DNA from: Propionibacteriaceae bacterium
Lineage (GTDB): Bacteria; Actinomycetota; Actinomycetes; Propionibacteriales; Propionibacteriaceae
Assembly (NCBI GenBank): GCA_003451975.1
Contig: DMIX01000014.1
Span: 5,941 to 20,862, forward strand
Direction: 5' to 3'
Length of the DNA: 14,922 nucleotides
The position numbers were made by a program, and so were the translations under genes. Below, piece by piece: positions 1-7,140 of this stretch. Position 1 is the stretch's first letter. The number at the start of each line of letters is the position of its first letter. A model generated the notes under the pieces. The model was not told where the DNA came from, ran no database searches, and saw nothing but the letters and a program-made list of their open reading frames with translations.

Positions 1-32
1 TGACTCCCCCGGCAAAACCATCACGTGGTGAC

Positions 33-1322
33 TCAGCGAGCAGCCTTGATCGGCAGCACCGCCAGACCTCCCAAGACGGTCATGATCGCCGCGATGACGA
101 ACAGCCCGCTGTAGCCGACCGCAGCGATCATGGCCGCGCCCACGACAGGGCCGATGACCTGCGGCAACTGGTAGCTCAGGGCAGCGACTCCCAGATCCTT
201 GCCGGCGTCCTGCGCGCTGGGCAGCACCTCGGTCATCAGCGCTACGTCCACTGCCACGAAGGCCCCTTGGGCCAGGCCGAGGACAGCGACCCCGGCGAAA
301 AAGGCGGGCAGGTCGTGGGCGAACATCATGGTGGCCAAGGCAATGCCGGCGAAGACATTGGAGATCCACACGATGGCCTTGCGTCGACGCCAACGGTCAC
401 TGAGCCAGCCGAAGATCGGTGCGGCCACGATGTTGCCAGCGAAGAACACGACCAGGGCCTGGGTCAACACCGCTGAGGCGTCGTCCTTGGAGACACCGAG
501 GTTGTCGACGATCAAGAACAGCAGGAACAACTGGACGGTGAAGATCGCCATCGTCACCAGGAACCGTGAGATCCACGCCCAGAAGTAGTCCCGGTACTTG
601 ACCGGGCTCATCCAGAAGGTGTTGACGAATTCCCGCCAGGTGAAGGGCGGTAACGGCTCGGTGCGGACGGCATCCTTGTAGCCGAAGACCAACGGCAGGC
701 ACAACGCGACCCCGACGATGGCCGGCACCAAGAACCACAGCGCCGGAGCGTCGTTGGGAAGCGAGGCCACCACGGCTGCGGAGAGCACTGTCGCAATCGC
801 CGCAGAGATGCTGGCCACGGCAGCCACGCGAGCGCGAATACGGCCAGGGACCTGGTCGGCCAGCAACGCATGGATGGCCATGTTCACCGAGCCGAATCCC
901 ATCTGGACCACCGCCCACGACACCACCATGGGGGCGACCTCGGTGGAGGCGGCCATGCCGACGGCCCCCAGCATTCCGACGGCCAGGCCGCCGAGCATCC
1001 ACGGCTTGCGCATTCCCCATCGAGCCATGGTGCGGTCACTGAGCCGCCCGAACAGGGGCGTGATGATCATCACCACCACTCCGCCGATGGCCGTCACGAT
1101 GGCAGTGTTCTGTTCCTTGTGTGCTTCGTCGAAGAACAAGAAGACCTTCGGAATAGCTGCGCCCAGCATGGCGCCCAAGGCGATCGTGACCCCGAACCAA
1201 CTGAGCAGGTAGAACGGCAGGAATTGCCGTCCCTGCGGCTGGCCGAGGATGGCATCTCCGGCGAGCGGGCTGGCCGGGGTGACCCCGACATTGTCGGAAG
1301 AGCCGGTGGAAACGGTGGTCAT
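33..1322 (-). CDS. MFS transporter (sugar/SLC45-like)
   Basis: This is a 429-residue major facilitator superfamily transporter, probably with 12 membrane segments and both termini cytoplasmic. The loop between helices 2 and 3 carries the MFS signature GRLSDRTMARWGMRKPW (residues about 92-108), and the second half has the related FGWLSDRWRRRK. The loop style and the late DVALMTEVLPSAQDAGKDLG segment resemble the glycoside/sucrose-type (SLC45-like) carriers, so a sugar or glycoside substrate is my inference. The ATG start (1320-1322) overlaps the stop of the upstream hydrolase gene in an ATGA, so the two are very likely co-transcribed and translationally coupled. The divergent LacI-family gene at 2460 probably controls both. 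The N-terminal 30 residues before the first helix are polar. Family assignment is firm; the substrate is unknown. Confidence 0.9.
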   Translation of the reverse strand: MTTVSTGSSDNVGVTPASPLAGDAILGQPQGRQFLPFYLLSWFGVTIALGAMLGAAIPKVFLFFDEAHKEQNTAIVTAIGGVVVMIITPLFGRLSDRTMARWGMRKPWMLGGLAVGMLGAVGMAASTEVAPMVVSWAVVQMGFGSVNMAIHALLADQVPGRIRARVAAVASISAAIATVLSAAVVASLPNDAPALWFLVPAIVGVALCLPLVFGYKDAVRTEPLPPFTWREFVNTFWMSPVKYRDYFWAWISRFLVTMAIFTVQLFLLFLIVDNLGVSKDDASAVLTQALVVFFAGNIVAAPIFGWLSDRWRRRKAIVWISNVFAGIALATMMFAHDLPAFFAGVAVLGLAQGAFVAVDVALMTEVLPSAQDAGKDLGVAALSYQLPQVIGPVVGAAMIAAVGYSGLFVIAAIMTVLGGLAVLPIKAAR

Positions 1323-2338
1323 GAGAGGGATCCTGTCGGTGAGGCGGCATAAGCCGATTGGAGGAATTCGTTGGTGACGCGCTGCCAGTCCTGAGCGCGG
1401 TCACTGCGGGCGGTGACCGAGGCACTGGCGTGGAGGTGGCCGGAGAGGATTTCGCAGATCACTGGGACGCCTTCCTGTTCCAGACGCGCTGCCAGCCTTT
1501 CGGCGCGGGGCAGCAGCGGATCGAACTCGGCTCCGATGATCAGGGTCGGTGGCATGCCGGTGACTTCGACCGCATCAGCCGGTGAGGCGAACCCGTCGTC
1601 GGCCCCGTCGGGCAGGTAGGCCGCTATCAAGGCCTGCGCCTGATCACCGACCGGCCCGGCGATCGGATCGGTGATTCCTTCGGACAGATCGAACCGCAGC
1701 GTGCCCGGCGGCACTTCCAGGTGAAGATGATCGAAGAGGCGCTCGCCTGCCGCGCCTGCCGCCAATGCTGCACTCGCGATGATCGCAGCACCGGCTGAGT
1801 TGCCGCCGGCGCCGAAGTGATCGGGATCGACGTCGAGTTCGGCACTGTGCTCCCGAATCGCCCGAGCAGCGATCAGTGCTGCGTCCTTAGCCGCGGGATA
1901 GGGATGCTCGGGGGCCAGCGGGTAATACAGCGCGAGCACCTGGAGGCCGGTGGCCGTGACCCGATGGGTCAGCACGGAATCGTTGACTAACTCCAGCGGG
2001 GTGCCCGAAGTGAACCCGCCGCCGTGCAGCCACAGTTGCGTGGGATACCTCGGCTGATCTTCGGCGGGGCGATAGCGCCGAATCCGTAGGGTCGTTCCCG
2101 GCACAGTGAGTTCACTGATTCGCACCGTGGGGTCGGGCGGCAGGGCGAACTCCGCGGCGAGGGTGTCGGACAGTTCCCGCTCTGCGGCTCGACGCACGGC
2201 CCAGTTCTTGGAGAGCAGCCGCGGCAACAGCCGCAGGCTGGTACGCAGTCTGATGTCGGTCCGAACCCATTCCGCGATCCCCGGCTCCAGGCTGGCCAGC
2301 AGCGGGCTCTTCAGCAGTTTGCGTGCCAACAGTTGCAT
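1319..2338 (-). CDS. alpha/beta-hydrolase, HSL-type esterase
   Basis: A 339-residue serine hydrolase of the hormone-sensitive-lipase (esterase family IV) type. The oxyanion-hole motif HGGG lies at residues 105-108. The nucleophile elbow GNSAG is at 179-183 (Ser181), the likely acid Asp273 is in EFDPLLPRAE, and the base is His301 or His303 in SGHLHAS. These form a complete triad. The N-terminal cap (about 1-95) is helical and has no signal peptide, so the enzyme should be cytosolic and act on small or imported esters. I chose the ATG at 2336-2338 because GAGGAG sits just upstream of it. A longer frame to 2467 would run through the operator region and into the divergent regulator. The gene overlaps the following MFS gene by 4 bp, which suggests that an imported acylated compound is hydrolysed here. 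The substrate cannot be read from sequence. Confidence 0.88.
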   Translation of the reverse strand: MQLLARKLLKSPLLASLEPGIAEWVRTDIRLRTSLRLLPRLLSKNWAVRRAAERELSDTLAAEFALPPDPTVRISELTVPGTTLRIRRYRPAEDQPRYPTQLWLHGGGFTSGTPLELVNDSVLTHRVTATGLQVLALYYPLAPEHPYPAAKDAALIAARAIREHSAELDVDPDHFGAGGNSAGAAIIASAALAAGAAGERLFDHLHLEVPPGTLRFDLSEGITDPIAGPVGDQAQALIAAYLPDGADDGFASPADAVEVTGMPPTLIIGAEFDPLLPRAERLAARLEQEGVPVICEILSGHLHASASVTARSDRAQDWQRVTNEFLQSAYAASPTGSLS

Positions 2339-2370
2339 CGCGTCTCCTCGTTGAGTACTCGTCTCACCCG

Positions 2371-2388
2371 TGTCGAAGTGCTTCGATA
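2371..2388. promoter_or_regulatory. operator candidate for the LacI-family regulator
   Basis: TGTCGAAGTGCTTCGATA is an 18-bp imperfect palindrome. Seven of its eight arm pairs are complementary, and the inner TCGAAG-TG-CTTCGA is perfect. It lies between the divergent esterase and lacI-type genes, downstream of the likely start of the minus-strand transcript. LacI-family repressors usually bind palindromes of this size beside their own gene. The link to this regulator is inferred. Confidence 0.55.
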
Positions 2389-2403
2389 CAAGCGTTACGA
2401 CGG

Positions 2404-2433
2404 AGTGTAGGCTGATCTGCAATACTTCGACAA
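2404..2433 (-). promoter_or_regulatory. putative promoter of the esterase-MFS operon
   Basis: On the minus strand TTGTCG (2428-2433) and TACACT (2404-2409) resemble -35 and -10 boxes, with an 18-bp spacer. The -35 box overlaps ACTTCGACA (2424-2432), which is the exact reverse complement of the left arm of the palindrome at 2371 (TGTCGAAGT). The transcript would start near 2397, just upstream of that palindrome. Both sites are therefore placed where a bound repressor would block transcription. Confidence 0.4.
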
Positions 2434-2459
2434 GAGTTTCTTGGGATGAGGTTTTCGCC

Positions 2460-3470
2460 ATGGCCACCGCACCGCAGAATCCGACGATCTATCAGGTCGC
2501 GGAGAAAGCCGGGGTGAGCATCTCTACGGTGTCGCTCGCCATCAACCACCCGCAACGAGTCTCGGCTGAGACCCGCGCTCGGGTCATCGCAGCGGCCACC
2601 GAGGTGGGCTATGCCCCGCCCACGCGCACACCCGGTTCGGCCCGTCCCGGGCATCACACCGTCGCAGTGATCGCACCGTTCTCCAGCTGGCCCAGCTACG
2701 CCTTGCGACTCGGCGGCCTACTCCAAGGATTCAGCAAGGACAATGTCGAAGTCCTAGTCAAGGATGTGCCGGCAGTGAACCTGAACGCCGCCCCCCTCCT
2801 GGATACCCTGCCGATCAACACCCGCTACGACGCCGTAGTGCTGATGGGCGTCCCGCTGAGCGAAAGCGCCGAGGAGTCCCTGGCCGGTGGCCGCATGCCG
2901 GTGCTGCTGGTGGATGTCGACAGCGATCTGCTGCCCACCATCGTGGAGGACGACGAGCGTGACGGTCGCATTCTGGCGCGCCATCTGGTGGCGCAAGGCC
3001 ATCGCGTGGTGGCCTTCCTCCACGATCACCAGGAATCGTTCGAATACGTCTCCTCCGGCATTCATCGCCTCGACGGCGCACGCGAAGTCATCAACGCCGC
3101 CGGCGGCCGAATGGAGGCCATCGAACTGGACAGCACCGACGCCGGCGACGCGCTGCGCCGGATCCTGAGCAGTGGTGCCACCGCGGTGATCGCCAGCACC
3201 GACAGCAATGCCGGCTACCTGCTGGCTGCCATGCGCCGCGCCGGACTGGAGGCTCCTACCGATCTGTCGGTGGCCGGCTTCGACGACGGCCCCCTGGCCG
3301 AAGCGCTCGGCCTGACCACCATCAGCCAACCGTTCCAGGAATCCGGACGGGTGGCCGCTGCCCAGTTGAGTTCGATGTTGCAGGGCAATGCAATCCATCT
3401 GACCCGGCTCACCCTGTCGGGCACCTTGGTGGTGCGCGCCTCCACCCGTGAAGTCGTGGCCGAGGACTGA
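2460..3470 (+). CDS. LacI-family transcriptional regulator
   Basis: A 336-residue repressor-type regulator. The N-terminal helix-turn-helix spans about residues 9-54 (TIYQVAEKAGVSISTVSLAI, then INHPQRVSAETRARV and GYAPP). It is followed by a periplasmic-binding-protein-like effector domain from about residue 66 (VAVIAPFSSW) to the end, including VAGFDDGPLAEALGLTTISQP, the usual late motif of the family. The linker after GYAPP (PTRTPGSARPGHHT) lacks the usual hinge-helix pattern with its conserved leucine, so minor-groove contact may be weaker or different. The ATG at 2460 is preferred because the HTH begins directly after it and GATGAGG lies 8 bp upstream; an upstream in-frame start at 2370 would translate the operator. 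It probably represses the divergent esterase-MFS operon in response to a small, possibly sugar-derived ligand. Confidence 0.92.
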   Translation: MATAPQNPTIYQVAEKAGVSISTVSLAINHPQRVSAETRARVIAAATEVGYAPPTRTPGSARPGHHTVAVIAPFSSWPSYALRLGGLLQGFSKDNVEVLVKDVPAVNLNAAPLLDTLPINTRYDAVVLMGVPLSESAEESLAGGRMPVLLVDVDSDLLPTIVEDDERDGRILARHLVAQGHRVVAFLHDHQESFEYVSSGIHRLDGAREVINAAGGRMEAIELDSTDAGDALRRILSSGATAVIASTDSNAGYLLAAMRRAGLEAPTDLSVAGFDDGPLAEALGLTTISQPFQESGRVAAAQLSSMLQGNAIHLTRLTLSGTLVVRASTREVVAED

Positions 3471-3493
3471 GCCTCTCGACCCACCCTCGGCCA
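3457..3493 (+). terminator. hairpin at the lacI / ABC permease convergence
   Basis: TGGCCGAGG (3457-3465) and CCTCGGCCA (3485-3493) form a perfect 9-bp stem with a 19-nt loop, spanning the lacI stop codon. A short TCTTC follows, not a real U-tract. It lies between two converging genes 44 bp apart and could slow transcription from either side. It is a terminator candidate only. Confidence 0.35.
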
Positions 3494-3514
3494 TCTTCAC
3501 CGTCGATTCCCAGG

Positions 3515-4876
3515 TCAACCGCGCAGATCGGCTGTCAGGCCTCGAGCAACGAAGCCACTGGCCCAGGCTCCGACCATCACGACAGCCGCAACGCCGAGAA
3601 CGCTCAGCGCGTAATTCATCAGCACCGCCGGGTTGAGGTAGGCAGACATCCCAATCATCGGCACCACCACGATCAGCACCGAACCCGTAGCAGTACCTAA
3701 GGCGGCCACCAACGGAATCACGGTCTCTCGGGTGCGAGCCCTGCTGAGCATGCGCACCTCAGCACCAGCGAGCACCAGATTGCGGTACTCCTGACGCTGG
3801 TCGATCAGTCGCCCGGCTTGCATCACACCGGTGGAGACCGCGGCCAAGACACCGGCAATCACCAAAGTCAGCAGACCACCGGTCACCAGGTCGGTCACCA
3901 GCAGCTGATCCGAAGAGCCGCTCGCCGGATCCTCGGCGAACATGCCGACCAGCGACACCACTCCAGCGATGAAAGCGGCCAGACCCACCCCACCGACGCT
4001 GCGCCAGGCGGCTTTCGGGTCCGCTGCTAGCCGCCGGCCGGCCAGCAGCGTCTCCGGCCGACGCGCGAGCGCGGCTGTGATGCGTCCGACCAACTGCAGA
4101 ACGAAGGGCCCGATCAGATTCATGGTGGCCAGGCCCAATGCCACGAAGCCTGCGGCGATCACGATCCCGATCATGCCGGCCACGCTGCCCAAGACGTTGA
4201 ACGCCACCACGCCACCGATCGACACCAGCCCGAGCACAACGAGACGGAAGGCACTCAGGAGCGGCATCGAGGCGCGGGCCGCCACGCCGAGCGGGGTGAT
4301 CGAGACCCGCTGCAGGCTGCTCAGTGCCGAGATCAAGGCCACGGCCACCACCGCGGCGATGGTCGCCAGCAGCAACGGCAGCCCCACCCACAGTTCAGCC
4401 ACGCTCAATGCGCGCCCTTCGAAGCTCAACAGACTCAACGCGGGAAGCGCAGCCAGGTAGCCGACGATTCCCAGGACCGCCCCGAGCCCGGCTTGGAGCC
4501 CAGCATCGGCCAAGGTCAGTGCGCCCACTTGGGTACGGGTGGCCCCGACCAAGCGCAACGCGGCCAGCCGTTCGTCGCGACGCGCCATCGCCAGTCGGGC
4601 CGCAGCCGCCCCGAGGGTGCTCAGCGGCACCAGCAGCAGGAAAACCGCGATCCAGGCCAAGATCACATAGAAGCCCCCGACGCCAGGATCCGACGGCAAC
4701 AAGGTGGGGTCAGCACCGCGACGAATGAAGGCCTGTAGTCCCCCCACCACGACCAGCGCCACCGCCGAGGTCGCAGCGAAGGCGATCACGGCCAGCACAC
4801 CGGTGAAGCGGGTAGCCGCCGACTTCTCCCGACGCGAGCGCTGCTGTAGCAACCACCACAGCCGTGCGGTGCTCAT
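3515..4876 (-). CDS. ABC transporter permease, FtsX/MacB-type
   Basis: A 453-residue integral membrane protein, the permease partner of the ATPase encoded just upstream. It has an FtsX-like core after the first helices, including RLAMARRDERLAALRLVGAT (about residues 91-110), and a second, weaker copy in the C-terminal third (RLIDQRQEYRNLVLAGAEV). It therefore looks like two fused FtsX halves with around eight to ten membrane helices. I see no large extracytoplasmic domain such as the one in MacB or BceB. Such pairs export peptides or lipids, or act as drug-resistance or sensor pumps. Its ATG (4874-4876) overlaps the ATPase stop as ATGA, so expression is coupled. Family is confident; the transported compound is unknown. 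Confidence 0.85.
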   Translation of the reverse strand: MSTARLWWLLQQRSRREKSAATRFTGVLAVIAFAATSAVALVVVGGLQAFIRRGADPTLLPSDPGVGGFYVILAWIAVFLLLVPLSTLGAAAARLAMARRDERLAALRLVGATRTQVGALTLADAGLQAGLGAVLGIVGYLAALPALSLLSFEGRALSVAELWVGLPLLLATIAAVVAVALISALSSLQRVSITPLGVAARASMPLLSAFRLVVLGLVSIGGVVAFNVLGSVAGMIGIVIAAGFVALGLATMNLIGPFVLQLVGRITAALARRPETLLAGRRLAADPKAAWRSVGGVGLAAFIAGVVSLVGMFAEDPASGSSDQLLVTDLVTGGLLTLVIAGVLAAVSTGVMQAGRLIDQRQEYRNLVLAGAEVRMLSRARTRETVIPLVAALGTATGSVLIVVVPMIGMSAYLNPAVLMNYALSVLGVAAVVMVGAWASGFVARGLTADLRG

Positions 4877-5649
4877 CGCAACACCGCCGCTGTCGGCTGC
4901 GCAACGGCAGGCTTTTGGGTGGCCATCGCGACGACACGTCCGTCAGCCATGCTGACCGTCCGGGAGCACCAATGAGCGACCTCGGGGTTGTGGGTCACCA
5001 CCACCAGGGCTGCACCGGTAGCTGCGGCGGAGTCGTGCAGAACCCGCATGACATCCCACCCGGTGGCATGATCCAGAGCACCGGTGGGTTCATCGGCGAA
5101 GATCACTCCCGGCTGCCCGACCAGCGCGCGCGCAATGGCAACCCGTTGAGCCTGCCCACCCGACATCTCCCCCGGACGACGGGCCTCCAAGCCGGCCAGT
5201 CCCAGCTTGCGAAGCTGTTCACGGGCAGCAGTCACCGCCTGTGCCCGCGGCATACCGCCCAGCATCAAGGGCAGCGCCGCGTTCTCCTCTGCCGGGAGTT
5301 CGGGAAGCAACTGCCCGGACTGGAAGACGAAGCCGAAATCTGAGCGGCGCAGTCTGGTGCGCTCGGCATCCTTCAGCGACTGCAGATCCTTCCCACACCA
5401 GGTGACCGATCCGGCGGTGGGCTCCAGCACCCCAGAAAGCAGGTGCAACAAGGTGGTCTTCCCCGAGCCGGAGGGTCCCATGATCGCCAGGGACTCCCCG
5501 GCTTGGATGCTCAGATCAACCCCGTCGAGGGCGAGGGTTTGGATCGAGGACTGACCATAGGTCTTGGTCAGCGCGCGGGCCTGCAGGATGGCGCTGGGTG
5601 GCGCCGGCGGAGCGGGCGGGACAGCGGTCGGGATCTGGTTGGTGTTCAT
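4873..5649 (-). CDS. ABC transporter ATP-binding protein (MacB/LolD-type)
   Basis: A 258-residue ATPase with all the required motifs: Walker A GPSGSGKTT (58-66), Q-loop FVFQ (Gln110), signature MSGGQ (162-166), Walker B VIFADEP with catalytic Glu187, D-loop ALD, and switch His220. The order and the DEPTGALD sequence are typical of the LolD/MacB/SalX export group. The first 20 residues are Pro/Ala-rich and precede the conserved fold. The ribosome binding site at the chosen ATG (5647-5649) is weak (GGGA), so an alternative start cannot be excluded. It energises the FtsX-type permease encoded directly downstream. The operon diverges from a second MFS transporter gene across a 92-bp gap with two palindromes, which suggests shared control of two transport systems. 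Confidence 0.92.
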   Translation of the reverse strand: MNTNQIPTAVPPAPPAPPSAILQARALTKTYGQSSIQTLALDGVDLSIQAGESLAIMGPSGSGKTTLLHLLSGVLEPTAGSVTWCGKDLQSLKDAERTRLRRSDFGFVFQSGQLLPELPAEENAALPLMLGGMPRAQAVTAAREQLRKLGLAGLEARRPGEMSGGQAQRVAIARALVGQPGVIFADEPTGALDHATGWDVMRVLHDSAAATGAALVVVTHNPEVAHWCSRTVSMADGRVVAMATQKPAVAQPTAAVLR

Positions 5650-5689
5650 AGTCCCAGCAAAGCCGCTTGCCGTCGGTTTTCCATTGGCG

Positions 5690-5701
5690 CTGACCGGTCA
5701 G
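5690..5701. promoter_or_regulatory. perfect palindrome CTGACCGGTCAG
   Basis: This 12-bp perfect palindrome lies between the divergent ABC operon and the MFS gene. Sequences of the TGACCGGTCA kind are commonly bound by TetR-family repressors of drug exporters. No TetR gene lies in the window, so the binding protein is unknown. On the plus strand it falls in the spacer of a weak possible promoter, TTGGCG (5684-5689) with TAGAGG (5708-5713). Confidence 0.5.
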
Positions 5702-5709
5702 TGTGGGTA

Positions 5710-5725
5710 GAGGTAGGGCTACCTC
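5710..5725. promoter_or_regulatory. perfect palindrome GAGGTAGGGCTACCTC
   Basis: Seven-base arms (GAGGTAG and CTACCTC) flank a GG centre. It starts 8 bp after the palindrome at 5690, overlaps a possible -10 box, and ends 16 bp before the GTG start of the MFS gene. It could be an operator or, in the MFS leader, an RNA hairpin close to the ribosome binding site (GGGAG, 5728-5732). Confidence 0.45.
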
Positions 5726-5741
5726 GTGGGAGAATCACCGA

Positions 5742-6965
5742 GTGCGCAGCTACCGGGACATTCTGAGACTCCCGGGGGCTCTCCGATTCTCCGCCGCCGG
5801 CCTGTTGGCACGCTCCGGTCAGGCCATGCTGGGCCTGGGACTGGTACTCATGGTCTCGGCGCTGTACGGCAGCTATGGGTTGGCCGGGGTCCTCACCGCG
5901 GTGTGGGCGGTGTCGTGGGCGATCGGCACGGCGTTGCTGTCAAACCTGGTGGATCGCTTTGGGCAGCGCAGAGTGATGTATCCGGCGGCAGTGGTGTCAG
6001 CGCTGGCACTGCTGGTGGTCGTCGGCTTCACACTGCTGCAATTGCCAGCATGGACGCTGGTGGTGCCGGTGGTCGTGGCCGGGGCTGCCGGCGGCTCCCC
6101 CGGTGCTCTGGTTCGGGCACGCTGGAAGCATCTGCTCAGCGACTCCCCCGCCTTGCACACCGCGTTCTCACTGGAATCCACTCTTGACGAGGTCACCTAC
6201 ATGGTTGGCCCGGTGATCGCGACCGCATTGGCGGTGGGAGTACACCCGGCGTCCGGGCTGTTCGCTGCAGCGGTCTTCTCCTTGCTCGGCGCGACGCTGT
6301 TCTACAGCCAGCGAGCGACCGAGCCACGGGTCGTGGCACTGACCGGCATGGCGCGACGCCAAGGACCCGGCAAAGTCCTCATGCTCCCCGGGGTCGTTGC
6401 TGTGGTCGTGGTCAATCTGCTGATCGGAGCCATGTTCGGCGGTATCGACGTCACGGTGGTTGCGGCCACCACCAGTTGGGACCAACGCGCCGCCTCGGGA
6501 GTGGTCCTGGGCATGTTCTCGCTGGCCTCGGCGTTGGCCGGTTTGCTGTACGGCATCCGGGCGTGGAAGTCCGCGCTCTGGCTGCGTTTCGTGGTGATCG
6601 TCGTGGCGATGTTCGCCGCTGCCGCCGCCTTGCTCGCTGTGAATTCGGTGATCATGCTGACGTTGATCGGCATGCTCTTCGGAGTGACCGTCGCCCCCAC
6701 TCTCATCAATGGCAACAGCCTGATCGGCCGGCTGGTTCCCGAAGCCCAACTCACCGAGGGTTTGGCCTGGATGGGCACCGGCATCGGCATCGGTGCGGCG
6801 ATCGGCTCCAGCGTGTGTGGCCACGTCATCGACCTGGCCGACTACCCGGCGGGATTCGTCGCGGTGGCCGCTTTTGGCCTGGTGACGATGCTCTTGGCGC
6901 TGGCCTCACTGCCGGCGTTGCGGGCTTTCAGCGCAGGAACAAAGCCCGCGCCGGACACAGCTTGA
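5742..6965 (+). CDS. MFS transporter (probable exporter)
   Basis: A 407-residue major facilitator superfamily protein with about 12 hydrophobic segments. Recognisable family features are NLVDRFGQRRVMYP in the helix 2-3 loop, the GSPGALVRARWKHLL stretch, and the SLESTLDEVTYMVGP segment of helix 5, all common in actinobacterial MFS proteins of unknown substrate. I prefer the GTG at 5742 because GGGAG lies 9 bp upstream and the protein then begins with the short amphipathic lead RSYRDILRLPGALRF. An upstream GTG at 5703 would translate one of the palindromes. The gene diverges from an ABC exporter operon. Its 3' end overlaps the convergent ferredoxin gene by 38 bp (6928-6965). Export of a toxic or signalling compound is plausible but not shown. 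Confidence 0.88.
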   Translation: MRSYRDILRLPGALRFSAAGLLARSGQAMLGLGLVLMVSALYGSYGLAGVLTAVWAVSWAIGTALLSNLVDRFGQRRVMYPAAVVSALALLVVVGFTLLQLPAWTLVVPVVVAGAAGGSPGALVRARWKHLLSDSPALHTAFSLESTLDEVTYMVGPVIATALAVGVHPASGLFAAAVFSLLGATLFYSQRATEPRVVALTGMARRQGPGKVLMLPGVVAVVVVNLLIGAMFGGIDVTVVAATTSWDQRAASGVVLGMFSLASALAGLLYGIRAWKSALWLRFVVIVVAMFAAAAALLAVNSVIMLTLIGMLFGVTVAPTLINGNSLIGRLVPEAQLTEGLAWMGTGIGIGAAIGSSVCGHVIDLADYPAGFVAVAAFGLVTMLLALASLPALRAFSAGTKPAPDTA

Positions 6966-7140
6966 CCGCCAGCTTCGCGTCAGCGGGAGGCACCGCATCC
7001 GTTGCCAGAATGGGGTAACCCCACTCGTCGAGAGCCACGGCTTCGGGAAGGGTGCGCGCACAGATCCCATGGCCGGTGCACAACACTCGATCGATACCGA
7101 TGCGGGCCAGCTCTGATTCGACTGCTCGGGCATTAGACAT
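6928..7140 (-). CDS. small single-cluster ferredoxin
   Basis: A 70-residue cytosolic electron carrier. The pattern C21-TG-H24-GI-C27 and a late C62-P63 match small actinobacterial ferredoxins with one [3Fe-4S] cluster or a His-substituted [4Fe-4S] cluster, which have three cysteines and often serve cytochromes P450 or reductases. The conserved GxxxPEAVALDEWGYP stretch between them also fits. No P450 lies nearby; the gene is the last of the redox cluster, so its partner is probably the NuoF-like protein. Its ATG (7138-7140) overlaps the end of that gene by 8 bp (ATGTCTAA). The 3' end overlaps the convergent MFS gene by 38 bp, and the Cys62 codon (6955-6957) falls inside the overlap. There is no room for a separate terminator. 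Confidence 0.85.
   Translation of the reverse strand: MSNARAVESELARIGIDRVLCTGHGICARTLPEAVALDEWGYPILATDAVPPADAKLAVKLCPARALFLR

Noticed and set aside
1..32. Short symmetric sequence TCACGTGGTGA after the MFS gene
   Set aside because: The arms are only 4 bp and there is no tract or context. The region is too short and cut by the window edge to call a terminator.
2339..2467. Longer start for the esterase, overlapping the LacI-family gene
   Set aside because: It would translate the operator and promoter region. The ATG at 2338 has GAGGAG directly upstream.
2754..3518. Minus-strand open frame of 254 codons opposite the LacI-type gene
   Set aside because: It is antisense to a clear effector-binding domain, rich in His/Gln/Gly, with no recognisable motif or ribosome binding site.
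5710..5725. Iron box of the DtxR/IdeR type
   Set aside because: The spacing and bases differ from the TTAGGTTAGCCTAACCTAA consensus: a two-base rather than one-base centre and too few A/T positions.
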